From assembly GCF_017355205.1 (NCBI RefSeq), contig NZ_JADIJK010000006.1, positions 124,001-188,000 on the forward strand: 64,000 nt of DNA, in the 5' to 3' direction. A model generated the notes under the pieces. The model made no database searches and was not told the DNA's origin. It was given only the letters and a program-made list of their open reading frames with translations. The translations under genes were made by a program, and so were the position numbers. Below, piece after piece: positions 53,042 to 61,813 of the stretch. Origin of the DNA: Bacillus sp. SD088. Lineage in GTDB: Bacteria; Bacillota; Bacilli; Bacillales; Bacillaceae_C. Numbering within the stretch: the stretch's first letter is position 1; every line of letters begins with the position of its first letter.

Positions 53042-53500
53042 GTGACAATATTGGTTAGTAACAAGGGGCATATATTTCTTGATTTTTTAAGAATAAGTGA
53101 AAAAGATATTGATAAAAATGTGATTGGTGCCCCTTTAACTCATTCGTTGGTTGTGGCGAAACATAATGAAAAGTATCTTTTGATGTTCAATAAATGGTGG
53201 AAACATTGGGAATTACCTGGTGGAATCATTGATGATGGTGAAACAGCAAGAGAATGTGCGGCTAGAGAATTAATGGAAGAAACAAATCAATCGATTGAAA
53301 CTTTGACGTTTAAAGGCTTAATGAAATTTCAATTAAAACCGGACGATAGACTGGAGTATGGGGCGTTATTTAGTGGTGAGTTAATAGATCTAAATCCTTT
53401 TATAGATAACGATGAAGCAGAACAAATTATGCTTTGGGATAAGGTTACGGATATTGGTACAGTAGATGAAATTGATGAAAAGCTACTTGAATATTATTAG
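53042..53500 (+). CDS. NUDIX hydrolase
   Basis: A 152-residue NUDIX protein with a full box: GGIIDDGETARECAARELME followed by ETN (GX5EX7REUXEE). It hydrolyses nucleoside diphosphate-linked compounds; substrate not evident. GTG at 53042 has GAGGGGAAG 6 bases upstream. Unlike the NUDIX gene at 41530, the catalytic helix is complete. Confidence 0.85.
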   Translation: MTILVSNKGHIFLDFLRISEKDIDKNVIGAPLTHSLVVAKHNEKYLLMFNKWWKHWELPGGIIDDGETARECAARELMEETNQSIETLTFKGLMKFQLKPDDRLEYGALFSGELIDLNPFIDNDEAEQIMLWDKVTDIGTVDEIDEKLLEYY

Positions 53501-53585
53501 AGGGAGTTGAGTGAATACTAGCTAGTTCTCATACTTATAGTACTGATTATTTCAGTTTAAAATTATACTAAGAGGTTGAGAGGCA

Positions 53586-54410
53586 ATGAAAATAATTTAT
53601 GCTTCAGATATACATAGCAATAAGGACTTCTATTATCAAATTTATGACCTTATAAATAATGTTCAGGCAGATGCATTTATTTTAGGCGGGGATTTATTTG
53701 CCTATTCAACTTTACATGAAGAACAATTAACTTTTATGGAGGTCTTTCTAATCCCTTTTTTCAAATCAATCAACATTCCTGTTTCCTTAATTGCAGGGAA
53801 CACTGATTTATATTCTGTATTTAAAGAATTGAGAAATCGCTTAAATGAAGAACAGTATCAATTTTTGAGCAATAAGCCACACAAAATCGGTTCGAGAATA
53901 CCGATTTTCGGTTTTCCAATAATTACACCAAGCCCTTTTAAATTAAAAAACTACTTTGAAAGGCGGGATCTTGCAAATGATCATGTGATATGCGAATCCA
54001 GCTATATTGTAAATCAGACCGGAGAATTTCAAAAAGTATCAAGGGATTTTTTGAATGCCTTACCAAGTATTGAAGAGGAGATAAATACCTTTTCTGTTGC
54101 TGAAGCAATATGGGTTACCCATGTTCCACCAAGTGGCGGTGTATTAGATTTGCTTAGAAATAAACAAACTGCTGGAAGCAAAGCGATAAGACAAAAAATA
54201 ATGAAAGAAAAGCCCATTCTTTCCTTACATGGACATATTCATGAATCCCCGAGGATGTCAGGAAAATGGTATGAGGAGATAGGAGAAACACTTTCAATAA
54301 ATCCTGGACAGGGTAATGAATTACACGCTGTGATAATCGACATTGATTCTACCACAATGAATGTTAAACATACTGTTTTTGGAGAGATATCAAAACCCTT
54401 ACTCCAATAA
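53586..54410 (+). CDS. Calcineurin-like metallophosphoesterase
   Basis: A 274-residue phosphoesterase with all metal-ligand motifs: ASDIHSN (D8, H10), LGGDLF, AGNTD (variant of GNHD, here with T for H), THVPPSG and LHGHIHESP. The GNTD variant is shared by YfcE-like and some nucleotide phosphodiesterases. Substrate unknown. ATG at 53586 is preceded by AGAGGTTGAGAGG. No obvious partner gene. Confidence 0.82.
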   Translation: MKIIYASDIHSNKDFYYQIYDLINNVQADAFILGGDLFAYSTLHEEQLTFMEVFLIPFFKSINIPVSLIAGNTDLYSVFKELRNRLNEEQYQFLSNKPHKIGSRIPIFGFPIITPSPFKLKNYFERRDLANDHVICESSYIVNQTGEFQKVSRDFLNALPSIEEEINTFSVAEAIWVTHVPPSGGVLDLLRNKQTAGSKAIRQKIMKEKPILSLHGHIHESPRMSGKWYEEIGETLSINPGQGNELHAVIIDIDSTTMNVKHTVFGEISKPLLQ

Positions 54411-54494
54411 AGAGAACTTTAGTCACACCGTTAAGTTAAGTGCACGTAATATAAAGATGAGAATATTCGAATTGAATAAAAAATGAGGTGCAGG

Positions 54495-55151
54495 ATGGAA
54501 GTTATATCCAGTGTGAGAACATTTCTAGACGATGCAAATTTCAAATGGGCTATATGTGGTGGGTATGCTATTGAATTGTTTATTGGGAAAAATACAAGAG
54601 CGCACATGGATGTTGATATTCTTGCGTTTTGGGAAGATCGACCAAATATCATTACGTTTATGATAAATAAAGGTTGGAGAGTTTTTGAAGCTTGTGGCGG
54701 CGGAAAGGTAATTGAACTATTCGATGCTTCTGGAAGTCAAATGAAACGAAATTTATTTTGTATTCCAGACAATAACACTAGGTGTGCTTTACAACCAACA
54801 AATGAAATCAATGTATATCAATTTTCAATTAAAACTAATGAACAAATAGATTTAGATTATATAGAATTTCTATTTAATCAGAAGGACGAAAATTATTTTT
54901 ACTATGTGAATGACGTTTCTATAAAACGATCTTTGGATGATGCATTTCTCAAAAAAGAGGGAATTCAATATCTGTCTCCAGAAATTGTTTTATTATATAA
55001 ATCAACCTATTTAAACTCAATAGATGCAACTAAGCATAAACACGATTTTAAAACATCCTTGCCTCTTTTATCCATAGAACAAAAACAATGGTTAAAAAGA
55101 TCACTTCAAATATGTCAACCTGATACTCACGAATGGATTTCTAAACTATAA
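54495..55151 (+). CDS. Nucleotidyltransferase domain protein (aminoglycoside/lincosamide-type)
   Basis: A 218-residue protein. The nucleotidyltransferase core reads WAICGGYAIELFIGKNTRAH and then MDVDILAFW, i.e. GG...R.H.DVD with two metal-binding aspartates, as in ANT(2'')/LinA-like enzymes. The C-terminal helical part (YLSPEIVLLYKS) is also typical. It probably adenylylates a small molecule, perhaps an antibiotic; not proven. ATG at 54495 with GAGGTG 6 bases upstream; ATG at 54483 precedes that site. Confidence 0.78.
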   Translation: MEVISSVRTFLDDANFKWAICGGYAIELFIGKNTRAHMDVDILAFWEDRPNIITFMINKGWRVFEACGGGKVIELFDASGSQMKRNLFCIPDNNTRCALQPTNEINVYQFSIKTNEQIDLDYIEFLFNQKDENYFYYVNDVSIKRSLDDAFLKKEGIQYLSPEIVLLYKSTYLNSIDATKHKHDFKTSLPLLSIEQKQWLKRSLQICQPDTHEWISKL

Positions 55152-55555
55152 AACAAGCCACAGTAAATAATATTGAGGTACTAACATCACTTATGGAACA
55201 ACTTGGTTATCCTACTACAATTGAAAGTATGAAGGCACGAATGAATCATATTGAAGCGAGTCCCGAGTACCATACATTATTAGCTTCATATGATGGAGAA
55301 GTAATTGGAATGATCAGGCTATTATTATGAGATGGATGGCTTCTATATTCGTATTGTTGCTTTTGTGGTGGATTCCAATTATCGTGGTAAAGGGATAGGG
55401 AAAAAACTTTTAGCAGAAGCAGAAAGCTGGGCAAGAAGAATTGGGGCTACTGGAATTGGATTAAATAGCGGAAACAGACCCGAAAGATTTAATGCTAAAT
55501 TATATAAGAGTATGGATATATAGAAAAAAGTATTGGTTTTGCAAAAAGTCTGATC
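55147..55555 (+). pseudogene. GNAT-family acetyltransferase, no start codon and two frameshifts
   Basis: Starting directly at the end of the preceding gene, one frame reads IKQATVNNIEVLTSLMEQLG, YPTTIESMKARM and ASYDGEVIGMIR, then stops. A second frame continues YYYEMDGFYIRIVAFVVDSN, YRGKGIGKKLLAEAESWARR to SMDI, where it stops at 55520. A third frame finishes GYIEKSIGFAKSLI at about 55552. Together they form a standard GNAT with RGKGIG loop. The ATG is lost, so it is dead. Confidence 0.75.
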
Positions 55556-55620
55556 TAGAACTTTTTTCAAGGAAATAACGAGGATGCTTTGCTTTAGATA
55601 AACGAACAGGAGTGAAGGTA

Positions 55621-55965
55621 ATGGAACACAAGATGGGACTTTATGAAACACCTTTTAATTCCATGAAGTCAGGCAGAAAAACGGTGGAAGTAAGGTTATA
55701 CGATGATAAAAGGAGAAAACTAAACATAGGGGATACGATAAAGTTTACAAAACTTCCAGATAGTCATGAGACGTTAGGGGTTGAAGTGGTCAAATTAAGG
55801 CAGTATCCAACATTTAAAGAAATGTACGAAAGCATCGCTGCAAGTGATTTTGATGCTGTTGGTGATACAGTTGCCAAAATGGTTAATCAGACTTATAAAA
55901 TATATACTCCAGAAAAGGAGAAGGAGTGGGGGACTGTGGCCATCACAATAAGATTACTAGATTAA
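55621..55965 (+). CDS. ASCH-domain protein
   Basis: A 114-residue PUA-like domain: MEHKMGLYETPFNSMKSGRK, TVEVRLYDDKRRKLNIGDTI with the GxKxxExR-type signature (GRKTVEVRLYD), and VVKLRQYPTFKEMYE. ASCH domains bind RNA or cleave modified nucleosides such as N4-acetylcytidine. ATG at 55621 has GGAG 8 bases away; GTG at 55612 would overlap. Independent small gene. Confidence 0.82.
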   Translation: MEHKMGLYETPFNSMKSGRKTVEVRLYDDKRRKLNIGDTIKFTKLPDSHETLGVEVVKLRQYPTFKEMYESIAASDFDAVGDTVAKMVNQTYKIYTPEKEKEWGTVAITIRLLD

Positions 55966-55993
55966 GTGAAATCTCTATCAAGGAGGGATGGCT

Positions 55994-56428
55994 TTGAAGT
56001 GTGTAAATATTGTTGGCTTTCCTGATCAGCAGTTACTTAATCAGATTCTAAGTCTGCATGAAACAATTTTCAAGGATTCTGACATGTTCATGAAGAAGGC
56101 GAAAGATAAACCGAAACTTCTTTTTACAATCGGATTTAAAGAAGGAGAAGTGGTAGGATATAAAATTGGGTATGAACTAAATTCGGACACTTTTTATAGT
56201 TGGCTTGGAGGCGTTGATGAACACCATAGAAGCCAGGGGATTGCTTCTAAACTAATGAAGGAACAACATTTGTACATAAAAGATAAAGGCTATAAGATCG
56301 TCCAAACTAAGACAAAAAATAAATGGCGCAACATGCTTATTTTGAATATAAAATATGGCTTTGATGTAGTTGGTATAGATACAGCTAAACCAAGTGATCC
56401 GAAAATTATCCTTGAAAAAGCTTTATAG
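55994..56428 (+). CDS. GNAT-family acetyltransferase
   Basis: A 144-residue GNAT: KLLFTIGFKEGEVVGYKIGY, FYSWLGGVDEHHRSQGIASK (CoA loop RSQGIA) and KIVQTKTKNKWRNMLILNIK. The ATG at 55988 directly abuts AAGGAGGG, so TTG at 55994 with 7-8 bases spacing is preferred; the difference is two codons. Acceptor unknown. Confidence 0.82.
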   Translation: MKCVNIVGFPDQQLLNQILSLHETIFKDSDMFMKKAKDKPKLLFTIGFKEGEVVGYKIGYELNSDTFYSWLGGVDEHHRSQGIASKLMKEQHLYIKDKGYKIVQTKTKNKWRNMLILNIKYGFDVVGIDTAKPSDPKIILEKAL

Positions 56429-56972
56429 TAATCGAACATACCAATCTTTAGAATTTTAAATTAGTAAATTTGAAAAGTTCGGTATAGGTGTTAGACATTC
56501 CCTATTTTAGAAAAACATAGCACTGTCTAAATAGGTTTAAACAACTTTCTGAAGTAGGAGGTATGGAAATGGATAGCCTGTGCTCAAATGTTTAAGCACA
56601 GGTTCTTCGCTATGCCTTCTTTTTATGTGTGAGGAATAGGCTTGGGATGAAGATGAACGCAAGGATAATGGCGGATACTAAGAATCCGGCATGGTAACCT
56701 TTTAAACCATTGATAATCGTATGTTAAATTTAAGTAAATTATGTGAGTCAGCATTACATGATTTTTTCGTGGTGATGTCGAAAAATGTCGAAAATTATAT
56801 TTGACTGCAATTAGCGAAATATGTAAGATTTTATCTAGGTCTATCTTCCTGTTTTACCTGCGTTTTATTCTCCGATAAATGAAAGCCTATTCATTCCATG
56901 AAAAACTCTACAATTTTTCTACAAACGCACATTTCCTAAGTTTAAATATATTTTAAAGGAGGAGTTATATCA
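56429..56972. other. Intergenic region with an MFS remnant
   Basis: Contains the MFS fragment (56610-56720, minus) and its hairpin CCTGTGCT (56577-56584) with AGCACAGG (56595-56602). The rest shows no gene; the right end must hold the promoter of the gene at 56973. Confidence 0.5.
56610..56720 (-). pseudogene. MFS transporter, last transmembrane helix only
   Basis: On the minus strand the frame IINGLKGYHAGFLVSAIILA, then FIFIPSLFLTHKKKA and TAG is the end of an MFS exporter: a hydrophobic last helix plus basic tail. Upstream sequence is unrelated. A terminator-like hairpin follows at 56577-56602. The rest of the gene was deleted. Confidence 0.6.
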
Positions 56973-57308
56973 GTGGGCCACGATATCTATTCATATAATC
57001 AAAGAGGGGAAATATTGCAGCATGTACGTTTCACTGCTGGAGATATTTATGCCCCTTGGTTCTACGATTTGTTTGATGCCCATCAATATAATGGGGGAGT
57101 GAGTGGCATCGGCGCAACTCTTAACCTATCATCTACACAAGTAGAGGAAGCTTTAAAAAGATTTATGCAAATAGCGGATCACGCCTTTTTATATGAGAAT
57201 AGCAAAGGGGAGATCTTTGATTGGCAACAGAAATCAATTTTAACATTTATCGAAACCTGCCTAAAAATTGCCCGTGAAGAAGGCGAGGTAGAAGTAACCT
57301 TTGCCTAA
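56973..57308 (+). CDS. Conserved hypothetical protein
   Basis: A 111-residue acidic soluble protein: MGHDIYSYNQRGEILQHVRF, FDAHQYNGGVSGIGATLNLS, then a helical part ending in FIETCLKIAREEGEVEVTFA. I do not recognise a named family. A GGAGGAG site lies about 10 bases before GTG 56973. Single gene. Confidence 0.65.
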   Translation: MGHDIYSYNQRGEILQHVRFTAGDIYAPWFYDLFDAHQYNGGVSGIGATLNLSSTQVEEALKRFMQIADHAFLYENSKGEIFDWQQKSILTFIETCLKIAREEGEVEVTFA

Positions 57309-57513
57309 TAGATAATCCTCTCATCGATCCAATGTCAAGCAATGATTAAGGGTAAAAGGGAGAAAATAAACATATAGGTTGGAAGATAGACTTGCCTCAA
57401 AAACGTTTCTTCATACATAAAATGTTATACTGAAAATAAAGGTTTTCATCGTACAGTGAATATAGATAGTAAAATAGCAATTCAGAAATGATTAACAAGG
57501 GTGTGAGGTTTTT

Positions 57514-57808
57514 ATGAATATGTCTCTTATTGTGGCAATGGATAAAAATAGAGTGATTGGTAAGGACAATGAAGGACAATGATATACCGTGGAGGATTCC
57601 AAATGATTGGGAATATGTAAAAAACACTACACAAGGACATCCAATCATACTAGGTAGAAAGAACTTTGATTCCATTGGAAGGGCTTTACCTGGTAGAAGA
57701 AATATCATTCTAACGAGAAACAAGGAATTCAGCGACGATGATTGTGAGATCGCGTATTCAGTCAAGGATGTTTTGAAATCCTTATCACTATTATTTCCAT
57801 GTTTATGA
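57514..57808 (+). pseudogene. Dihydrofolate reductase broken by a 10-bp tandem duplication
   Basis: The gene begins MNMSLIVAMDKNRVIGKDN, a normal DHFR start. AAGGACAATG then occurs twice in tandem (57562-57571, 57572-57581); the extra 10 bases shift the frame into a stop. Removing one copy restores DIPWRIPNDWEYVKNTT, GHPIILGRKNFDSIGRALPG, RRNIILTRNKEF. The 3' end is also lost: the frame stops at about residue 97 where DHFR has about 160, missing the IFGGEQIY region. GTGAGG precedes the ATG. Confidence 0.85.
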
Positions 57809-57905
57809 AAGAATCTTATAACAATAAAAAGTAGTAGATTACTACCGTTTAAGAGTGAGACAAACGAGTTTTTTCGCTATCTTAATAACAGGAGTTGCAT
57901 AATCG

Positions 57906-58652
57906 ATGAAACAAAATAAATATGATGATCCAAATTTCTTTTCTGCATATGAACAAATGCCACGGTCAGTGAAAGGTCTTGAGGGGGCTGGAGAATGGCA
58001 TATAGTAAAAGAGTTAATTGGGGATCTAAAAGATAAAAATGTCCTTGATTTAGGTTGTGGCTTTGGTTGGCATTGCCGATATGCTCGTGAGCAGCAAGCA
58101 CGAGCTGTAACAGGGGTAGATATATCCAAAAAAATGATTGAAAGAGCCCGTGAAATGACAAATGATCCTGCCATTTCTTATATAAGAGCGTCCATTGAAG
58201 ATATCGATTTTTCCGACGCTCAATTTGATATTGTCTTTAGCTCACTGGCTTTTCATTATATTCAGTCGTTCCAAACAATCTGTGAAAAAGTTTATGAATG
58301 CTTAGTCCCTGGAGGAAGTTTCGTTTTCTCGGTGGAACATCCCATTTTTACTTCTCGAAATGAACAAGATTGGTATTATGATGACCAGGGAAATCGTCTG
58401 CATTGGCCTGTTGACCACTATCAATCAGAAGGAGTACGGGAAACAAACTTCTTGAATGAGAGTGTGACAAAATACCATCGTACCATTTCAACCTATATGA
58501 ACGATTTAATTTCATCAGGCTTTATGATAAAAGCAGTGAAAGAATCCGTTCCTGCTGATGACATGTTAAATGACCCCGAAATGAAAGATGAAACCCGCAG
58601 ACCGATGTTTTTAATGATCGCTGCAGAAAAAAACATAGTTGATCCATCATAG
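57906..58652 (+). CDS. Class I SAM-dependent methyltransferase
   Basis: A 248-residue methyltransferase: motif I NVLDLGCGFGWHCRYA, acidic GVDISKKMIERAREM, motif IV FDIVFSSLAFHYI and motif VI VPGGSFVFSVEHP. This resembles the YcgJ/UbiE-like group acting on small molecules. The tail (NEQDWYYDDQGNRLHWPVDH and a late MLNDPEMKDETRRPMFLMIA) is typical of a subset widely found in Bacilli. Start ATG at 57906 with AGGAG 11-14 bases upstream. Confidence 0.85.
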   Translation: MKQNKYDDPNFFSAYEQMPRSVKGLEGAGEWHIVKELIGDLKDKNVLDLGCGFGWHCRYAREQQARAVTGVDISKKMIERAREMTNDPAISYIRASIEDIDFSDAQFDIVFSSLAFHYIQSFQTICEKVYECLVPGGSFVFSVEHPIFTSRNEQDWYYDDQGNRLHWPVDHYQSEGVRETNFLNESVTKYHRTISTYMNDLISSGFMIKAVKESVPADDMLNDPEMKDETRRPMFLMIAAEKNIVDPS

Positions 58653-58756
58653 TGAGATCAGGATACATATTCTATCAGGCGCAAAATAGTGCACCTGATT
58701 GGTAATACATAAGAGAAGTGAAAAGAACCAGATGAAAGAATAAAAGGAGATAGAAA

Positions 58757-60133
58757 ATGAGGTTACAAGAAATCATCGGAATTATTAAAGGGAATTTTAC
58801 TTTAGCTTTAGCTGCGGTCATAGTTTTAGGGATTTTCTTTTTTCTTGGGTATGTCATTGTCTATAGAAAACTTTTGGGTGGGAAGAAACGTCTTTCGAAA
58901 AAACAGCTGCTTCTTACAAGTTTATTTATAGGCTATTTTATTATGGTGATGGGTGTGACTTTCCTCAATAGAGGTTCAACCTATTCCGGTGGGGTGAATT
59001 TAGCCTTTTTTAGTTCATACCAAGAGGCTTGGAATAGTTTTAGTGTTAGGGAATGGCAGTTTTTGTATTTAAACATCTTGATGTTTGTGCCGTTTGGAAT
59101 CCTCCTTCCGCTATGGCATGCTCGCTTTCGAAGAGCGAGGTGGACGATTGGGATGGCGGCGATATTTACACTTTTCATTGAAACTTTTCAACTTTTAACA
59201 GGATTTGGTATTTTTGAGTTGGATGATCTATTTAATAATCTGTTGGGTGCAATTATTGGTTATGGGGTCATTATGGCCATCCTGACGCTCAAAGACAGGG
59301 GAATCAAGCACTCTTTATTATATTTATCCCCTCTATTACTAGTGGCCCTCCTATCTGCTAGTATATTTGCCTATTACTATACGAAGGAATTTGGAAACCT
59401 TATCATTATGCCAAATTATAAGATAAATATGGCTAGTGCCACGATCACGAATGATGTGCAGTTGGACGATCAAAGAAAAAATGTTCCGATTTATAAGGCA
59501 CCAAGCTATACAAAGGCTTCTGGGGAGGAATTTGCTGTAGGTTTTTTCGAGAGAAAGCAGCTTGATACAGAGGATATAGAGGTTATATCATATCCAGATG
59601 ATGCTGTGTATCGGATTGAGGGGTATGATATATGGTTTGAATTTTTAGATGGAAGTTACCGTTATACAGACTTCTCCAGCTTTGATGCAGCACCAAAAGA
59701 TACGGATGAAAAAACATTAAAAGCAAGCGTAACAGCATTCGGGATAGATATCCCCGAGGATGCCGATTTTCAAAAAGTCGATACAGGCATATATGAATGG
59801 ACGGCAGATAAAATAGTCAACGGGAATCAACTTATAGATGGTGTTTTAAATGTACAATACTATCATGATGATACATTGAAGAGTATTGACAATCAGTTAA
59901 TCACTTATGACAAGGTAAAGGACGTCCAAATAAAAAGTGAACAAGAAGCATATGATGAAATTTTAGCCGGAAAATTTAAATATTCTTCTGAGAATAATAG
60001 GATCGAAACCTTACATATTGATCAAGTAGAAATCAGCTATTATTTGGATTCCAAAGGCTATTATCAACCAGTATATACCTTTCAAAGTATAATCGACGGC
60101 AGGGAAATGACGATCTATATTCCGGGGATATGA
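58757..60133 (+). CDS. VanZ-family membrane protein with extracytoplasmic C-terminal domain
   Basis: A 458-residue protein. The N-terminal half has five or six membrane segments with VanZ marks: VTFLNRG, LNILMFVPFGILLPL, FIETFQLLTGFGIFELDDLF, NNLLGAIIGYG. A further helix (LLYLSPLLLVALLSASIFAY) leads to a polar C-terminal domain of about 240 residues outside the cell with several YxIxG-like repeats. VanZ proteins give low-level teicoplanin and lipoglycopeptide resistance by an unclear route; the extra domain is not part of classical VanZ. GGAG precedes the ATG. Confidence 0.85.
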   Translation: MRLQEIIGIIKGNFTLALAAVIVLGIFFFLGYVIVYRKLLGGKKRLSKKQLLLTSLFIGYFIMVMGVTFLNRGSTYSGGVNLAFFSSYQEAWNSFSVREWQFLYLNILMFVPFGILLPLWHARFRRARWTIGMAAIFTLFIETFQLLTGFGIFELDDLFNNLLGAIIGYGVIMAILTLKDRGIKHSLLYLSPLLLVALLSASIFAYYYTKEFGNLIIMPNYKINMASATITNDVQLDDQRKNVPIYKAPSYTKASGEEFAVGFFERKQLDTEDIEVISYPDDAVYRIEGYDIWFEFLDGSYRYTDFSSFDAAPKDTDEKTLKASVTAFGIDIPEDADFQKVDTGIYEWTADKIVNGNQLIDGVLNVQYYHDDTLKSIDNQLITYDKVKDVQIKSEQEAYDEILAGKFKYSSENNRIETLHIDQVEISYYLDSKGYYQPVYTFQSIIDGREMTIYIPGI

Positions 60134-60160
60134 AAGGTTTTGTAAAGGAGGTTTAAGCAA

Positions 60161-60994
60161 ATGAATCAATTTAACTCTACTTATAATATTTCTCGTTCCA
60201 ATATTGGGGTCGAGGATGAGGTTGATAGACTTCGAGTGCAAGCGTTGATGAGCTGGGAAAAAGAATTTAGAAACCTTAAGTGGTTTGGCTTATCTGATGG
60301 GATGAAAGTGTTAGAAGTTGGTTGTGGACCTGGATTTGCAACCGAGAAGCTTGTGGAGCACTTACCAAAAAGTGAAATTTCAGCATTAGATATTGATGAT
60401 AGCTTGTTAGCAAAAGCAAAACAACGATTAAATAAGATAACTGATAGAGATATTGAAATTATCCAAGCTTCTGTGTATGATACAGGACTTCAAGATAATG
60501 GCTATGATTTTGTTATTGCACGCTTAGTTTTTCTACATCTTTTCGAGCCTAAGAAAGCGGCTTTAGAAATATTTAGAGTATTAAAACCAGGAGGCAAACT
60601 CGTGATCATGGATGTAGATGATGGCATCTTTGGCATTATTGAACCAACAATGGAGAATTTCCGTTCAGTGATCGATAAGCTTATTGCGATGCAAGGGGAA
60701 GCAGGGGGAAATCGTGAAATTGGACGTAGTTTACCGCGAATACTTGAATCATCGGGATTTTGTAATGTTGAAATGGATGCCATCTCTGTACATAGTGATT
60801 TAGTTGGCGTAGAGTTGGTTAAAGAGCAATTTAATCCCAAGAGATTCGAAGCATTTTATAAAAAAGGCTCCCTCTCTAAAAGTGACTTTCAAAGCATTGA
60901 AAAAGCATTTGAAAATTTGCAGGATAATCCTGATTCCTTTGCGATGATGATTTTTTTTATGGCTTGCGGCACGAAGCCTATATCAGGTACTTAA
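60161..60994 (+). CDS. Class I SAM-dependent methyltransferase (UbiE/COQ5-like)
   Basis: A 277-residue methyltransferase: MKVLEVGCGPGFATEKLVEH, SALDIDDSLLAKAKQRL, GYDFVIARLVFLHLFEPKKA and VLKPGGKLVIMDVDDG. The C-terminal helical part is longer than in plain UbiE proteins. Substrate unknown. AAAGGAGG lies 9 bases before the ATG. It follows the VanZ-like gene by 27 bases, and a kinase-like gene comes 22 bases later, so the three may be one operon. Confidence 0.85.
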   Translation: MNQFNSTYNISRSNIGVEDEVDRLRVQALMSWEKEFRNLKWFGLSDGMKVLEVGCGPGFATEKLVEHLPKSEISALDIDDSLLAKAKQRLNKITDRDIEIIQASVYDTGLQDNGYDFVIARLVFLHLFEPKKAALEIFRVLKPGGKLVIMDVDDGIFGIIEPTMENFRSVIDKLIAMQGEAGGNREIGRSLPRILESSGFCNVEMDAISVHSDLVGVELVKEQFNPKRFEAFYKKGSLSKSDFQSIEKAFENLQDNPDSFAMMIFFMACGTKPISGT

Positions 60995-61016
60995 ATCGGA
61001 TTAGGAGGGGTTCTCA

Positions 61017-61574
61017 TTGAAATTTGTTCTGTTATTCGGTCCCCAAGCTGTTGGGAAAATGACAGTAGGGCAAGAGTTAGCAAAAATCACGGAGTTGAAA
61101 TTATTTCATAATCATATGACGATTGATTTACTTGAGCCTTTTTTCGGGTTTAGTGCGGAAATGTGGAGATTATCGACCTTATTCCGTGAAGAGGTATTTA
61201 AAACATTTTCCCAAAGTGACCAATATGGTATGATCTTTACATTTGTATGGGCCTTCAACAAAAAAGAGGATTGGGAAGCTGTAGAAAAAATTTGCACTAT
61301 CTTTCGTGCTGAAGGTGCTGAAATATACTTCGTTGAGCTAGAAGCAAATGTAGAAGAAAGGCTAAAACGGAATCAAACACCGAATCGACTTGAACAAAAA
61401 CCAACGAAACGAAATATCAAACAATCGGAAGAAAACTTATTGAGCAGCATGGACACGCTGCGGTTAAATTCCGAAGCTGGGGAAATAAAAGAAGAACATT
61501 ATTTGCGAATTGATAATACAGAACTAAGCGCTGTAGAAATTGCTGAGATGATTAAACATCGATTTCGCTTATAA
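61017..61574 (+). CDS. P-loop kinase-like protein
   Basis: A 185-residue nucleotide kinase-like protein. Walker A is LLFGPQAVGKMT with KLFHNHMTIDLL after it; the lid-type region VEERLKRNQTPNRLEQKPTK and the late LRIDNTELSAVEIA are like shikimate/adenylate kinase relatives (AAA_18-type proteins found beside tailoring enzymes). Substrate not known. TTG at 61017 has GGAGGGG 6-7 bases upstream. Unlike the kinase at 35953, the P-loop is intact. Confidence 0.8.
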   Translation: MKFVLLFGPQAVGKMTVGQELAKITELKLFHNHMTIDLLEPFFGFSAEMWRLSTLFREEVFKTFSQSDQYGMIFTFVWAFNKKEDWEAVEKICTIFRAEGAEIYFVELEANVEERLKRNQTPNRLEQKPTKRNIKQSEENLLSSMDTLRLNSEAGEIKEEHYLRIDNTELSAVEIAEMIKHRFRL

Positions 61575-61719
61575 ATCGATCCATATGTATTTTGACATGA
61601 ATCCTGATGCTTGCCGGGAAAGATTGGTTAAATTCATTCTTTCACTTGTTGGTGAGTGAGATTTTATGAGTTAATAAGGATGTCGGACCGATAGAAATTC
61701 GGAAAGGAGGCTGGTAACA

Positions 61720-61752
61720 GTGAACACAAAATATGAGGTGATTTCCGCTTAG
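61720..61752 (+). CDS. 10-codon ORF in repeat copy B
   Basis: AAAGGAGG (61703-61710) stands 9 bases before GTG 61720. The frame reads MNTKYEVISA and ends at TAG 61750-61752 within the hairpin GATTTCCGC-TTA-GCGGAAGTC (61740-61760), where one A-to-G change relative to copy A leaves a U-G pair. Eight of ten residues equal those of copy A. Conservation of the ribosome site, frame, hairpin and terminator in both copies argues for a functional unit. Confidence 0.45.
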   Translation: MNTKYEVISA

Positions 61753-61767
61753 CGGAAGTCGAAACGC

Positions 61768-61797
61768 AGGGGCCGCATTGATGGCGGCCTCTTTACA
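61768..61797 (+). terminator. Terminator of repeat copy B
   Basis: GGGGCCGC (61769-61776) pairs with GCGGCCTC (61784-61791, one G-U pair), then TTTACATTTTT. It may also stop the convergent methyltransferase transcript. Confidence 0.75.
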
Positions 61798-61813
61798 TTT
61801 TTATTCGCTGTAA

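Larger units (their letters stand above)
61670..61800 (+). repeat. Repeat element copy B
   Basis: About 130 bases matching 33470-33605 (copy A): the same GTTAATAAGGATG, TCGGACCGATAGAA, AAAGGAGGCTG, short ORF, hairpin and GGCCGC terminator. It follows the kinase gene and faces the convergent methyltransferase gene, so nothing lies downstream of it on the plus strand for it to regulate. Confidence 0.85.
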
